DNA of 64,000 bases, from the NCBI GenBank assembly GCA_017547525.1, contig JAFYPL010000010.1:26141-90140 (forward strand). Direction: 5' to 3'. Numbering within the stretch: position 1 is the first letter of the stretch; the number at the start of each line of letters is the position of its first letter. Positions 18,572 to 27,567 of this stretch are shown one piece after another. Origin of the DNA: Oscillospiraceae bacterium. Lineage in GTDB: Bacteria > Bacillota > Clostridia > Oscillospirales > Ruminococcaceae. Both the position numbers and the translations under genes were made by a program. Below the pieces are notes generated by a model, which saw only the letters and a list, made by a program, of their open reading frames with translations, made no database searches and had not been told where the DNA came from.

Positions 18572-20557
18572 ATGGCAAAGAAAACACCTTCATATGACAA
18601 CGAAAGTATCAGTAGTCTTAAAGGTGCTGACAGAGTAAGAAAACGCCCTGCGGTTATTTTCGGCTCTGATGGTATCGAAGGCTGCCAGCATTCGATTTTT
18701 GAAATTTTGACAAACTCTATTGACGAGGCCCGCGAAGGCTATGGTAAAAAAATCACTCTTACACGTTTTGCTGATGGCAGCGTTGAAGTAGAGGACGAAG
18801 GCCGTGGTATTCCGGTGGATTTCAACAACCGTGAAAACCGTTACAACTGGGAACTGGTTTTCTGCGAAATGTATGCCGGCGGTAAATACAATAATAATGA
18901 TGGCGATAACTATCAGTATTCTCTGGGCCTTAATGGTCTGGGCCTGTGTGCTACACAGTACGCCAGTGAATACATGACTGCAGATATTGTACGTGATGGT
19001 TTTGAGTATCATCTGGATTTTGCCCATGGTGAAAATGTAGGCGGCCTGCAGAAAACACCTACAAACAGAAAGAAAACAGGCTCACGTATCAAATGGAAAC
19101 CTGACAATCAGGTTTTCAGTGATATAAATGTTTCTGTTGACTATTTTGCTGATGTTATCAAAAAACAGGCTGTAGTAAACCCTGGCATTACTTTTGTGCT
19201 GAAAAATGAAGTGGGCAAAAGTTTTGAAATACAGGAATTCTACTACGAAAATGGTATTGAAGATTACGCACGGGAAATCTGCGGCGGCGAAAATATGGGC
19301 AAGGTTATCTTCTCCACAGCTGAAACAAAGGGCCGTGACCGTGATGATATGCCAGAGTACAAAGTGAAGATGAATGTGGCCTATACTTTCTCCAACAAAG
19401 TAAACAAAATAGAGTATTACCATAACTCATCCTATCTGGAATATGGCGGCAGCCCGGATAAAGCTCTGAGATCTGCTTTTGTCAGCCAGTTTGATGCGTT
19501 TCTCAAACAGAAAGGCCTGTACAAAAAGAACGAAACAAAAATCAAGTTCGAAGATATTCAGGACTGTCTGGTGTTTGTTTCCAGCTGTTTCTCCACACTG
19601 ACCAGCTATGAAAACCAGACTAAAAAAGCCATTACAAATAAATTTATCACACAGGCCATGACTGATTTTCTCAAGCGCTCACTGGAAGTTTACTTTATAG
19701 AAAATCCGGAAGAAGCACAGAAAATCGCATCTCAGGTACTAGTAAACAAACAGTCCCGTGAGCAGGCAGACAAAACCCGTCAGGGGCTGAAAAAGACACT
19801 GAGTGAAAAAATCGATATAGCCAACCGCGTGCAGAAGTTTGTTGACTGCCGTAGCAAAGATGTAAGTGAACGTGAGCTGTACATAGTGGAAGGTGACTCT
19901 GCTCTTGGCGCATGTAAAACCAGCCGTGACGCACAGTTCCAGGCGCTGATGCCTGTAAGAGGTAAAATTCTTAACTGTCTGAAAAGTGACTACGACAGAA
20001 TTTTCAAAAGCGAAATCATCACAGACCTTATCAAAGTATTGGGTTGTGGTGTTGAAAGTCCTGCCAAATACAAAAATAACGGTATTGCCACTTTCAATAT
20101 AGACAATCTCCGTTACAATAAAGTAATCATCTGTACCGATGCTGACGTTGACGGTTTCCAGATCAGAACATTGATTCTCACCATGATCTACCGCCTGACA
20201 CCTGCACTGATTGAACAGGGTTATGTATATATAGCTGAATCACCGCTGTATGAAATAACCACAAAAAACAAAACCTATTTTGCATATACAGAAGCTGAAA
20301 AAGCTGATGTTCTGAAAAGAATAGAAAAAGAAAAATTCACCATCCAGCGTTCAAAAGGGCTTGGTGAAAACGAAGCTGACATGATGTGGCTGACTACTAT
20401 GAATCCACAGACACGTCGTCTGATCAAAGTATGTCCTACAGATGTTCAGCGTACACGGGATATGTTCGAACTGCTGCTGGGGGATAACCTGACAGGCAGA
20501 AAACAACATATTGCCGATTACGGTGCTGATTACCTCGATCAGCTGGATTTATCATAA
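18572..20557 (+). CDS. parE: Type IIA DNA topoisomerase subunit B (ParE/GyrB-like)
   Basis: ATPase and TOPRIM subunit of a type IIA topoisomerase, 661 residues. The GHKL ATP site is seen in EILTNSIDEAREG, DEGRGIPV and GLNGLGLCATQ. TOPRIM residues are E440 in EGDSALG and DADVDG starting at D523. The motifs are recognisable but differ from both gyrase (EGDSAGG, GLHGVG) and ordinary ParE, so this belongs to a divergent lineage. It is followed 15 bases later by its A subunit. I use parE as the best name; whether it acts as topoisomerase IV or a third enzyme beside gyrase cannot be told from sequence alone. Confidence 0.82.
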   Translation: MAKKTPSYDNESISSLKGADRVRKRPAVIFGSDGIEGCQHSIFEILTNSIDEAREGYGKKITLTRFADGSVEVEDEGRGIPVDFNNRENRYNWELVFCEMYAGGKYNNNDGDNYQYSLGLNGLGLCATQYASEYMTADIVRDGFEYHLDFAHGENVGGLQKTPTNRKKTGSRIKWKPDNQVFSDINVSVDYFADVIKKQAVVNPGITFVLKNEVGKSFEIQEFYYENGIEDYAREICGGENMGKVIFSTAETKGRDRDDMPEYKVKMNVAYTFSNKVNKIEYYHNSSYLEYGGSPDKALRSAFVSQFDAFLKQKGLYKKNETKIKFEDIQDCLVFVSSCFSTLTSYENQTKKAITNKFITQAMTDFLKRSLEVYFIENPEEAQKIASQVLVNKQSREQADKTRQGLKKTLSEKIDIANRVQKFVDCRSKDVSERELYIVEGDSALGACKTSRDAQFQALMPVRGKILNCLKSDYDRIFKSEIITDLIKVLGCGVESPAKYKNNGIATFNIDNLRYNKVIICTDADVDGFQIRTLILTMIYRLTPALIEQGYVYIAESPLYEITTKNKTYFAYTEAEKADVLKRIEKEKFTIQRSKGLGENEADMMWLTTMNPQTRRLIKVCPTDVQRTRDMFELLLGDNLTGRKQHIADYGADYLDQLDLS

Positions 20558-20572
20558 GGAAAGGAGAAACAT

Positions 20573-22816
20573 ATGGCGAAGAAAAAGACAAAACAGCCGG
20601 CAGCACAGCATACCGGTCTGGATGATAAAGTAGAGATTCTGTCTGCCGGTGAAGTGGTGGAAACTGCCATTACTGACACACTGGAACAGAACTATATGCC
20701 ATACGCCATGAGCGTTATTGTTTCCCGTGCCCTTCCGGAGATAGACGGTTTCAAACCATCACACCGTAAATTGCTGTACACAATGTACGATATGGGTCTG
20801 CTGAAAGGTGCTAAAACTAAATCTGCCAACATTGTAGGTCAGACAATGCGTCTGAACCCTCATGGTGATGCGGCTATTTATGAAACTATGGTGCGTCTTT
20901 CCCGCGGCAACGAAAGCCTGCTGGTACCGTTTGTAGACAGTAAAGGTAACTTCGGTAAAGCATACAGCCGTGATATGGCTTATGCGGCTTCACGTTATAC
21001 AGAAGCGAAACTGGATAGCGTATGTGAGGAGCTTTTCCGTGATATCGACAGTGATACTGTTGATTTTGTGGATAACTACGACTCCACCACAAAAGAACCT
21101 ACACTTCTGCCTGTAACATTCCCTAATATCCTTACCAACAATACTCTGGGTATTGCGGTAGGTATGGCATCTTCCATCTGTTCTTTTAATCTGGAAGAAG
21201 TATGTAACACAACTATCGCTCTTATCAAAGATGAAAACCATAATATCAAAGATACTCTGCTGGCACCTGACTTTGCCGGCGGTGGTACTATACTGTACGA
21301 CGCCAGTGATATTGATGGCGTGTACGAAAACGGCCGTGGCTCAATACGTGTACAGAGCAAGTGGGAATATATAAAAGATGGCAACCTTATTGAAGTAAGC
21401 CAGATACCTCCTACCACTACAGTAGAAGCTATTATGGACAAGGTAGCTGATCTGGTAAAACAGGGTAAAATCAAAGAAATCAACGATATGCGTGATGAAA
21501 CTGACAAACACGGCCTGAAACTTACTTTCGATCTGAAACGTGGTCAGGACCCTGAAAAACTTATGGCAAAACTGTTTAAATCCACCCCGCTGGAAGACAG
21601 TTTTTCCGCAAACTTCAATGTGCTTATCGGCGGTGTGCCAAAAGTAATGGGCGTGAAGGAAATCATCACCGAATGGCTGGCATTCAGAACTGAATGTGTA
21701 AAACGCCGCACATATCACACACTTAAAGGCAAAAAAGACAGACTGCATCTGGTAAAAGGTCTGGAATACATTTTGCTGGATATCGATAGAGCTATTGCTA
21801 TTGTACGTGAAACAGAAGATGAAAAAGAAGTGGTACCAAACCTGATGATAGGTTTCGGTATTGATGAAATCCAGGCTGAATACGTGGCTGAAATCCGTCT
21901 GCGTCAGCTGAACAGAAACTATATCCTGAAAAGAATAGAAGAAAAAGAACAGCTGATAGCAGAAATCGCAGAACTGGAATCAATTCTGAAAAGCGAGTCA
22001 AAAATCAAACGTATTATCATAAAAGAACTGGAAGCAGTTATCAAAAAATATGCACAGCCTAGAAAAAGCGATATCCGCTATGGTGCACCACAGGTTGAAG
22101 CAGAAGAAGTGGAAGAAATCCCTGCATATCCTGTACATGTTTTTGTTACAGCCCATGGCTATATCAAAAAAATCACACCACAGTCACTGCGTATGTCCGG
22201 TGAACACAAACTGAAAGACGATGATACCATTGTACAGCAGTTTGAAACCACCAATGATGCACATCTGCTGTTCTTTACAGATGGCGCCAGTGTATATAAA
22301 GCAAGGGCTGCCCATTTTGAAGACAGTAAAGCCAGTGTGCTGGGTGAATATGTGCCGGCACGTCTGGGTATGGATGATAGTGAAAACATAGTTCATACTG
22401 TTGTTACCAAAGACTACAGCGGTTTCCTGCTGTTTGTGTTTGAAAACGGTAAAGTGGCAAAAATACCACTGGCTTCCTATGAAACAAAAACTAACCGTAA
22501 AAAACTGATAAATGCATTTTCCGATAAAGCTAAACTGGTAAAAATCATGCACTTCACTGGAAATACTGATGTGGTGCTGATTTCCACAGTAAACCGTGCA
22601 CTGGTGGTAAACACTTCCCAGATTCCGGAAAAAACCACCAAAAACAGTATCGGTGTACAGGTGCAGACACTGAAGAAGAATCAGACTGTGAAATCTGTGG
22701 TTACACTGGAGGCCGCACAGCTGGAAAACCATTCCAAATTCCGCACAAAAAACGTACCTGCTGCCGGTAGTTTTCTGAAAGAAAACGATATTGCCCAGCA
22801 GCTGACATTGGAATAA
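20573..22816 (+). CDS. parC: Type IIA DNA topoisomerase subunit A (ParC/GyrA-like)
   Basis: DNA cleavage-religation subunit, 747 residues. The start MAKKKTKQ follows AAGGAAAGGAG. The winged-helix region has VIVSRALPEIDGFKPSHRK, with E-I where gyrase has a V-R-D-G run, and the catalytic tyrosine is Y142 in ASRYTEAKL. A coiled-coil dimer gate lies around residues 380-500. The C-terminal part from about 520 looks like a shortened beta-pinwheel, and no GyrA-box is visible, which favours a decatenase over a supercoiling gyrase. It is co-transcribed with the B subunit. Confidence 0.82.
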   Translation: MAKKKTKQPAAQHTGLDDKVEILSAGEVVETAITDTLEQNYMPYAMSVIVSRALPEIDGFKPSHRKLLYTMYDMGLLKGAKTKSANIVGQTMRLNPHGDAAIYETMVRLSRGNESLLVPFVDSKGNFGKAYSRDMAYAASRYTEAKLDSVCEELFRDIDSDTVDFVDNYDSTTKEPTLLPVTFPNILTNNTLGIAVGMASSICSFNLEEVCNTTIALIKDENHNIKDTLLAPDFAGGGTILYDASDIDGVYENGRGSIRVQSKWEYIKDGNLIEVSQIPPTTTVEAIMDKVADLVKQGKIKEINDMRDETDKHGLKLTFDLKRGQDPEKLMAKLFKSTPLEDSFSANFNVLIGGVPKVMGVKEIITEWLAFRTECVKRRTYHTLKGKKDRLHLVKGLEYILLDIDRAIAIVRETEDEKEVVPNLMIGFGIDEIQAEYVAEIRLRQLNRNYILKRIEEKEQLIAEIAELESILKSESKIKRIIIKELEAVIKKYAQPRKSDIRYGAPQVEAEEVEEIPAYPVHVFVTAHGYIKKITPQSLRMSGEHKLKDDDTIVQQFETTNDAHLLFFTDGASVYKARAAHFEDSKASVLGEYVPARLGMDDSENIVHTVVTKDYSGFLLFVFENGKVAKIPLASYETKTNRKKLINAFSDKAKLVKIMHFTGNTDVVLISTVNRALVVNTSQIPEKTTKNSIGVQVQTLKKNQTVKSVVTLEAAQLENHSKFRTKNVPAAGSFLKENDIAQQLTLE

Positions 22817-22822
22817 AAATAT

Positions 22823-22864
22823 AAAGCAGCCGTTCAGGACGCCTTATATCCTGATGACTGCTTT
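22823..22864 (+). terminator. Stem-loop after the topoisomerase genes
   Basis: AAAGCAG (22823-22829) pairs with CTGCTTT (22858-22864), with an inner TCAGGA/TCCTGA stem. No T-run follows, so termination is uncertain. The roughly 240-base gap to secG also holds a GTAAGAG/CTCTTAC inverted repeat. Confidence 0.5.
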
Positions 22865-22948
22865 ACTGTATAGGTAAGAGTTTTGTTTATATAAACTTAT
22901 AAACTTTTCTCTTACTGATTATGGATAAGAGAAAGGTTTCTCTCGTCC

Positions 22949-22977
22949 TTGACAGTATTATTCGCACAAAATAAAGT
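22949..22977 (+). promoter_or_regulatory. Candidate promoter of secG
   Basis: TTGACA (22949-22954), 17-base spacer, TAAAGT (22972-22977). A second candidate, TTGCAA (22996-23001) with TATATT (23019-23024), also has 17-base spacing and lies nearer the gene. Confidence 0.55.
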
Positions 22978-23057
22978 ATTATACACAAAATCTTATTGCA
23001 AAAAAAACTAATATATGATATATTTATTAGGTCATTTAATATGAAAGGTCAGATACT

Positions 23058-23294
23058 ATGAGTATTTTAGAAGTAATTGCAGGCTTTATGCTGATTTTCT
23101 GCGGCGTTGTAATCATTATGCTGGTTATGGCTCAGCAGGGTAAAAGTGATATGGGCACACTGGGTGGTTCAAGCATGTTCGCTGATATGAACTCCCGTTC
23201 CACAGACGCAAAAATGGCACAGGTTACAAAGTATGCAGGTATTGCATTTTTTGCACTTGCTCTGGCTGTAAGTGCTATCAGCATTTTTGCTTAA
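23058..23294 (+). CDS. secG: Preprotein translocase subunit SecG
   Basis: Small membrane subunit of the SecYEG channel, 78 residues, with two hydrophobic helices (about 3-25 and 55-76) and the conserved LVMAQQGKSD and GGSSMF between them. It stands before rnr, the usual Firmicute order. It has its own promoter and terminator. Confidence 0.93.
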   Translation: MSILEVIAGFMLIFCGVVIIMLVMAQQGKSDMGTLGGSSMFADMNSRSTDAKMAQVTKYAGIAFFALALAVSAISIFA

Positions 23295-23314
23295 TAATCA
23301 ATCAGACAAATGTT

Positions 23315-23346
23315 AAAAAGCCGTTGCATAATGTAACGGCTTTTTG
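23315..23346 (+). terminator. Terminator after secG
   Basis: AAAAAGCCGTT pairs with AACGGCTTTTT around a 9-base loop; the T-run is part of the stem. Confidence 0.88.
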
Positions 23347-23408
23347 TCATGTAATAATTTGATTCTTATGTGACAGAATAATTGCAAAAATAATGGAAAG
23401 AGAAACAA

Positions 23409-25634
23409 ATGCCAATCAAAGACAGAATTCTTAAAGAATTAAAAGAAGGTCCTAAAAAATATAAAAAACTCCGGGCAAAATTCAAAGGCAGTAAAAAGTT
23501 TTACGATGCTATGGATGAATTGTATAACCGGGGCATCATTACCGAAAGAAACGGATATATCCACATAGTGGACACTGAAAAGAAAATGAAAAAAGCCAAA
23601 GCAGACCCATCTCTGCTGGAAGGTACAGTTGTGAAACTGACAGAAAATTTTGGCTTTGTACGTGTGCCACGGCTGGAAAGAGATGTATTTGTTTCTGGTA
23701 AATATATGATGGGCACAGTACCGGGTGATGAAGTATTGCTGAAGCCGGTAAAATCCACCCGCCGTGATATGGAGGGTGAAGTGGTGGCCATAACAAAAGA
23801 AAAAACAAATGTGGTTGCCATAGTTACCCGTGTAGGCAGGGACATCGCCATGACACTGAAAGACTGCCCGTATGTAAGCCTGCGCAGTGTGAACAAAGCG
23901 CCAGTGGTAGAAGATGACATTGTGCTGATAGACCTGATAGGCCGTGGTACATCACACAGCAGATTGTCTGCACGTATTACAGAGGTAATAGGCAGTGTAT
24001 CTTCTTCACAGAAAGCGGTACGGGTGCTGCTGGCAGAAAAAAATCTGGAGACAGAATTTCCACAGCGGGTTATAAACGATGCCCGCAGAATGATAGATAA
24101 AACTGATATGGAACTGGAAATGGAAAAACGCACAGACCTCCGCGACCAGGATATATTCACCATAGACTCTGCTGCTACAAAAGATATAGACGATGCCATA
24201 AGCATTGAAAAAACCGAAACAGGCTACAGTCTTGGGGTGCATATTGCGGATGTAAGCTTTTATGTGCGCGGAGGCAGCGATACCGATAATGAAGCGTATA
24301 AACGCGGTACATCTGTTTATTTTGGCAACAGCGTTATACCAATGCTGCCAAAGGAGTATTCCAATGATGTATGTTCCCTCAACGAAAAGTCTGACAGACT
24401 GGCATTTTCCTGCCTTATGCAACTGGACAATGCCGGCAATATTACAGATTACCGTTTTGAAAAAACAGTTATTAACAGCTGTGTAAAGGGTGTTTACGGT
24501 GAAATAAATACCATTCTTGCCGGTGAAGAAGACTCTCAGCTGAAAGAAAAATACGGCCGTGTATATGACCGGATTTTTACATCGTATGAATTGTTTAAAC
24601 TGTTGCGTGCAAAAAGAGTACAGCGAGGCAGTATGGACATCGAAAGCGATGAATCCAAAATCATTTTTGACGAAACAGGAAAAGCTGTGGATATTGAAAA
24701 ACGTACCCGTGGCCGGTCAGAAATGATAATAGAAGAATTTATGCTGCTGGCAAACAGCTGCAGTGCAAATCTTGCCAAAAAGATGAATCTGCCTTTCGTT
24801 TACCGTGTTCATACACAGCCGGATGCGGAAAAACTTATTACTCTGCGCGAAAATCTGGGCAGACTGGGTCTTTCACTGAATAATGGTGAAAATAAAAGCC
24901 TGCAGCAGGCAATGAGTGACCTGCTGGATGAAACACGCGGTACAAATCTGGAAACAACAGTGCACAAAATGGTATTGCGCAGCCAGTCAAAGGCGAAATA
25001 TTCACCGGACCCTGTAGGCCATTTTGGTATTGTGCTGGATGACTATGCTCACTTTACCAGCCCTATCCGTCGTTATTCTGACCTGGCGATACACCGCATA
25101 CTGTCAGATTTTGTAGCAGGTAAAAGCCACGAGGCAATATCAAAAAGATATTCACGTTTTGCCACATCCCGGTCACAGCAGGCATCAGCCACAGAACTGG
25201 TAGCAATGCGGACAGAACGTGATGCTACAGATATCTACAAAGCTGAAATCATGGCAGATAAAATCGGCTGTGAATATGTGGGTACGGTTTCCGGTGTGGC
25301 AAACTATGGTATTTATGTATCATTGGAAAACACAGTGGAAGGTCTTGTGCATGTATCTCTGCTGGATATGTTTAACCCTATACTGACAGAAGGCTACAGC
25401 CTGCACTGTCCGGTTTCCGGTGAAGAGTACAAAATAGGTGACAGCATTACTGTAAAAGTAGTAGGTACAGATATTCTTAACGGTAATGTGGACTTTGCAC
25501 CACGGGACGTGGAAATGGACCATAAACCGGCCAAAAGATCACAGCCAGAAATAAGAACATTCAAAGAAAAACGCCCTAAAAAAGATACAGGCAAAGAAAA
25601 ACGCACAAAGCTTAAACATAAAAGAAAAAGATAA
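23409..25634 (+). CDS. rnr: Ribonuclease R
   Basis: 3'-5' exoribonuclease able to degrade structured RNA, 741 residues. Order: N-terminal winged-helix region (about 1-60), cold-shock/OB domains (about 70-225), RNB catalytic domain (about 245-570) with DSAATKDIDDA carrying the metal-binding aspartates, and S1 domain (about 620-705, CEYVGTVSGVANYGIYV). The basic lysine-rich tail (TGKEKRTKLKHKRKR) is typical. smpB, which often follows, is absent here; a bidirectional terminator closes the unit. Confidence 0.95.
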   Translation: MPIKDRILKELKEGPKKYKKLRAKFKGSKKFYDAMDELYNRGIITERNGYIHIVDTEKKMKKAKADPSLLEGTVVKLTENFGFVRVPRLERDVFVSGKYMMGTVPGDEVLLKPVKSTRRDMEGEVVAITKEKTNVVAIVTRVGRDIAMTLKDCPYVSLRSVNKAPVVEDDIVLIDLIGRGTSHSRLSARITEVIGSVSSSQKAVRVLLAEKNLETEFPQRVINDARRMIDKTDMELEMEKRTDLRDQDIFTIDSAATKDIDDAISIEKTETGYSLGVHIADVSFYVRGGSDTDNEAYKRGTSVYFGNSVIPMLPKEYSNDVCSLNEKSDRLAFSCLMQLDNAGNITDYRFEKTVINSCVKGVYGEINTILAGEEDSQLKEKYGRVYDRIFTSYELFKLLRAKRVQRGSMDIESDESKIIFDETGKAVDIEKRTRGRSEMIIEEFMLLANSCSANLAKKMNLPFVYRVHTQPDAEKLITLRENLGRLGLSLNNGENKSLQQAMSDLLDETRGTNLETTVHKMVLRSQSKAKYSPDPVGHFGIVLDDYAHFTSPIRRYSDLAIHRILSDFVAGKSHEAISKRYSRFATSRSQQASATELVAMRTERDATDIYKAEIMADKIGCEYVGTVSGVANYGIYVSLENTVEGLVHVSLLDMFNPILTEGYSLHCPVSGEEYKIGDSITVKVVGTDILNGNVDFAPRDVEMDHKPAKRSQPEIRTFKEKRPKKDTGKEKRTKLKHKRKR

Positions 25635-25637
25635 AAA

Positions 25638-25678
25638 TTACCCGGACTTAGATAAACCAAGTCCGGGTTTTGTTTTAT
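25638..25678. terminator. Bidirectional terminator between rnr and the chromate-type transporter
   Basis: ACCCGGACTT (25640-25649) pairs with AAGTCCGGGT (25659-25668), with TTTTGTTTT on the plus side and a T-rich tract on the minus side. Confidence 0.88.
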
Positions 25679-26235
25679 CAGAAAATAAGCATGCCGCTAA
25701 AGGCAGAAATTATAATAAGCATTATAGGGGAAAGTTTCTTTTTAAAAATTGCTTTCCATGCCGCTGTGGCGCCAAACAGTATAGCTGTTATAATCAAAGC
25801 CTGCAGGTTTACAGCAGGGGCAGTTACTTTGCCAAAGCAGTTTGTAATCACCATGTATATACCTGTTGCCAGTACAATGCCTATAACGCAGGGTTTAAGC
25901 CCCCTTAACACTGCCTGCACGTATTTGTTTTTAAGGGCTGTTTTAAGCAGTGCGGTTACCAGCAGAATTATAATAAATGAAGGCAGCACCACTGCCAGTG
26001 TGGAAATTACAGCGCCGGCAAAACCTGCCTGACTGCTGCCTACGTAGGTGGCAAGGTTTACCATTATAGGACCCGGGGTGCTTTCGCTTACAGCTATCAT
26101 GTAGGTAAGCATTTCGTCAGTAAGCCAGCCGTAGGACATAACCACATCACGTATAAGTGGAATTGCGCCGTAGGCACCGCCAAAGGCAAAGCAACCCACT
26201 TTAAGAAAACCTAAAAACAAATCAAGGTAAATCAT
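25678..26235 (-). CDS. chrA: Chromate-transporter family protein, second subunit
   Basis: Membrane protein of 185 residues with one CHR domain and about six hydrophobic stretches. The family signatures GCFAFGGAYGAIPLIRDVV and ESTPGPIMVNLATYVG are intact. This is the short-chain form, which works as a pair with the neighbouring gene. Its start overlaps the stop of the upstream subunit (ATGA). Chromate is the textbook substrate, but anaerobes carry many CHR proteins of unknown substrate, so the name reflects the family only. Confidence 0.88.
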   Translation of the reverse strand: MIYLDLFLGFLKVGCFAFGGAYGAIPLIRDVVMSYGWLTDEMLTYMIAVSESTPGPIMVNLATYVGSSQAGFAGAVISTLAVVLPSFIIILLVTALLKTALKNKYVQAVLRGLKPCVIGIVLATGIYMVITNCFGKVTAPAVNLQALIITAILFGATAAWKAIFKKKLSPIMLIIISAFSGMLIF

Positions 26236-26810
26236 TTGCCATTACCCCCTTTCTGCTGTGGTGCCCCGTTTAAAATAAAAACTGTAAGGCTTACAGCCGC
26301 CGCAACTATCATAAGGCTGATAGAAGAAAAATTAACTGAAAAAATATTTATGCAAAGCATTGCCATGCAGGAACAAACCATAATGGTTCTTGGCAGTTTT
26401 TTGTTATGCATTTTTTTAACCATTGTAATGGCCGCATCAAGTATAAGTATGCCAACAGCAATTTTTATGCCTTTGAAAGCACTGGCAATAAGGGTAAGTT
26501 CCAGAAAATTATCCAGAAACATGGAAATACAATAAATTACCACAAATGAAGGCACAACTATGCCCAGTGTGGCCACTACCGCACCAGTAAAGCCGGCTTT
26601 TTTGTAACCGGTAAAGGTTGCACAGTTTATGGCAATAGGACCCGGGGTGGATTCAGCAATAACTGTAATATCCATCATTTCATCGTGGGTAATCCATTTT
26701 TTCTGTTCAACACAGCTGTTGTTAATCATTGCTATCATGGCGTAGCCACCGCCAAAGGTAAACAGGCCAATTCTGGCAAATGTCAAAAATAAATCAAGCA
26801 GAATGTTCAT
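26232..26810 (-). CDS. chrA: Chromate-transporter family protein, first subunit
   Basis: Short-chain CHR membrane protein, 192 residues from the start at 26810. I chose that start because MNILLDLFLTFARIG begins the family similarity and GAAAGGA lies upstream; the longer frame to 26864 runs through the end of the regulator gene. Signatures are FTFGGGYAMIAMI and AESTPGPIAINCATFTG. It overlaps the ArsR-type gene by about 17 bases and the second subunit by 4, so regulator and transporter form one operon. Confidence 0.88.
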   Translation of the reverse strand: MNILLDLFLTFARIGLFTFGGGYAMIAMINNSCVEQKKWITHDEMMDITVIAESTPGPIAINCATFTGYKKAGFTGAVVATLGIVVPSFVVIYCISMFLDNFLELTLIASAFKGIKIAVGILILDAAITMVKKMHNKKLPRTIMVCSCMAMLCINIFSVNFSSISLMIVAAAVSLTVFILNGAPQQKGGNGK

Positions 26811-27135
26811 TTTTTGCACCGTCCTTTCGGTATTCACACTGGCAGGCTGTAACAGTGCGGTCAACAGTCCGAGAAGATTTTTTTATACGGTCAAAGCAGT
26901 CGGAAAGAAAAACTGCACTTTCGTGCACAGGCAGGTAGTGGGTGTGGTAACCGTACTTTTCACCATAAACCAGTCCGGCGTTTTTCATGATTTTCAAATG
27001 CTGGGAAACAGCAGATTCAGAAATTGCAAACTTTCTGGAAAGGGAGCGTACGCAGTGCTTTCTTTCCAGCAGTGCTGTGTAAATTTTAAGGCGGGTTGGT
27101 TCGCCCAGTGCTTTAAGCATAATGTCCAGCTGCAT
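26794..27135 (-). CDS. ArsR-family metal-sensing repressor
   Basis: Winged-helix regulator of 113 residues. The recognition helix region is SRKFAISESAVSQHLKIMKN and the wing has YGEKYGYHTHY. Possible metal or thiol ligands are a cysteine at the alpha-3 position (RKHCVRSL) and a C-terminal C-x-C (TACQCEY). It is the first gene of an operon with the two CHR transporter genes. A perfect 14-bp inverted repeat overlies its -35 box, the expected position for an autorepressor. The inducer is unknown: chromate, arsenite or another metal, or a redox signal. Confidence 0.88.
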   Translation of the reverse strand: MQLDIMLKALGEPTRLKIYTALLERKHCVRSLSRKFAISESAVSQHLKIMKNAGLVYGEKYGYHTHYLPVHESAVFLSDCFDRIKKSSRTVDRTVTACQCEYRKDGAKNEHSA

Positions 27136-27167
27136 AAAAACCTCAATATAATTTAGTAGTTGTTTAA

Positions 27168-27196
27168 ATTATATCACCGAATTTTAATTAAGTAAA
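27168..27196 (-). promoter_or_regulatory. Promoter of the ArsR-CHR operon
   Basis: On the minus strand TTTACT (27191-27196), 17-base spacer, TATAAT (27168-27173). The -35 box lies inside the operator palindrome. Confidence 0.65.
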
Positions 27197-27210
27197 TACT
27201 TAATTAAAAT
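27181..27210. promoter_or_regulatory. ArsR-type operator, perfect 14-bp inverted repeat
   Basis: ATTTTAATTAAGTA (27181-27194), two bases, then TACTTAATTAAAAT (27197-27210), an exact 14-bp inverted repeat. It covers the -35 region of the operon read leftward and also lies upstream of the rightward yaaL gene. Confidence 0.7.
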
Positions 27211-27307
27211 ATTGTGAGTTATGTCCAGCGGGGTAATTTTTTATTTGTCTTGCGCATAAATATATATAAATTACCAACAATTACTAAAAAAGAAATGGAG
27301 AGTTGGT

Positions 27308-27559
27308 ATGAAAATATTGTCCAAAAAGGAAGTTTTAACCCCGAGGCAAAAACAGCTTAACAGCCTTAAAGAGGATCTGCGTCACTGCGAAATGCTTATA
27401 AACCGCACTCATCGGATGTTTGAAATGGCTGTAGATGAAACGCTTATAGAAGCCAGAATATACGAGCTCAAAAGCCTTATAAAGCACCATGAATATCTTA
27501 TGAGCGCCATACGCGATCTTGCTTTGCAGGAAAACGACCGGGGGGCCATAACTGTTTAG
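27308..27559 (+). CDS. yaaL: YaaL-like DUF2508 protein
   Basis: Small, highly charged, helical cytosolic protein of 83 residues. Its pattern (an N-terminal basic stretch, then LKEDLRHCEMLINRTHRMFEMAVDE and a helix ending in LMSAIRDLA) and its position right before a bofA-type gene match DUF2508/YaaL. Function is unknown in the family. It starts at ATG after TGGAGAGTTGGT and ends 8 bases before bofA. In Bacillus this pair follows recR, which is not present here. Confidence 0.7.
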   Translation: MKILSKKEVLTPRQKQLNSLKEDLRHCEMLINRTHRMFEMAVDETLIEARIYELKSLIKHHEYLMSAIRDLALQENDRGAITV

Positions 27560-27567
27560 GAGTAAAA

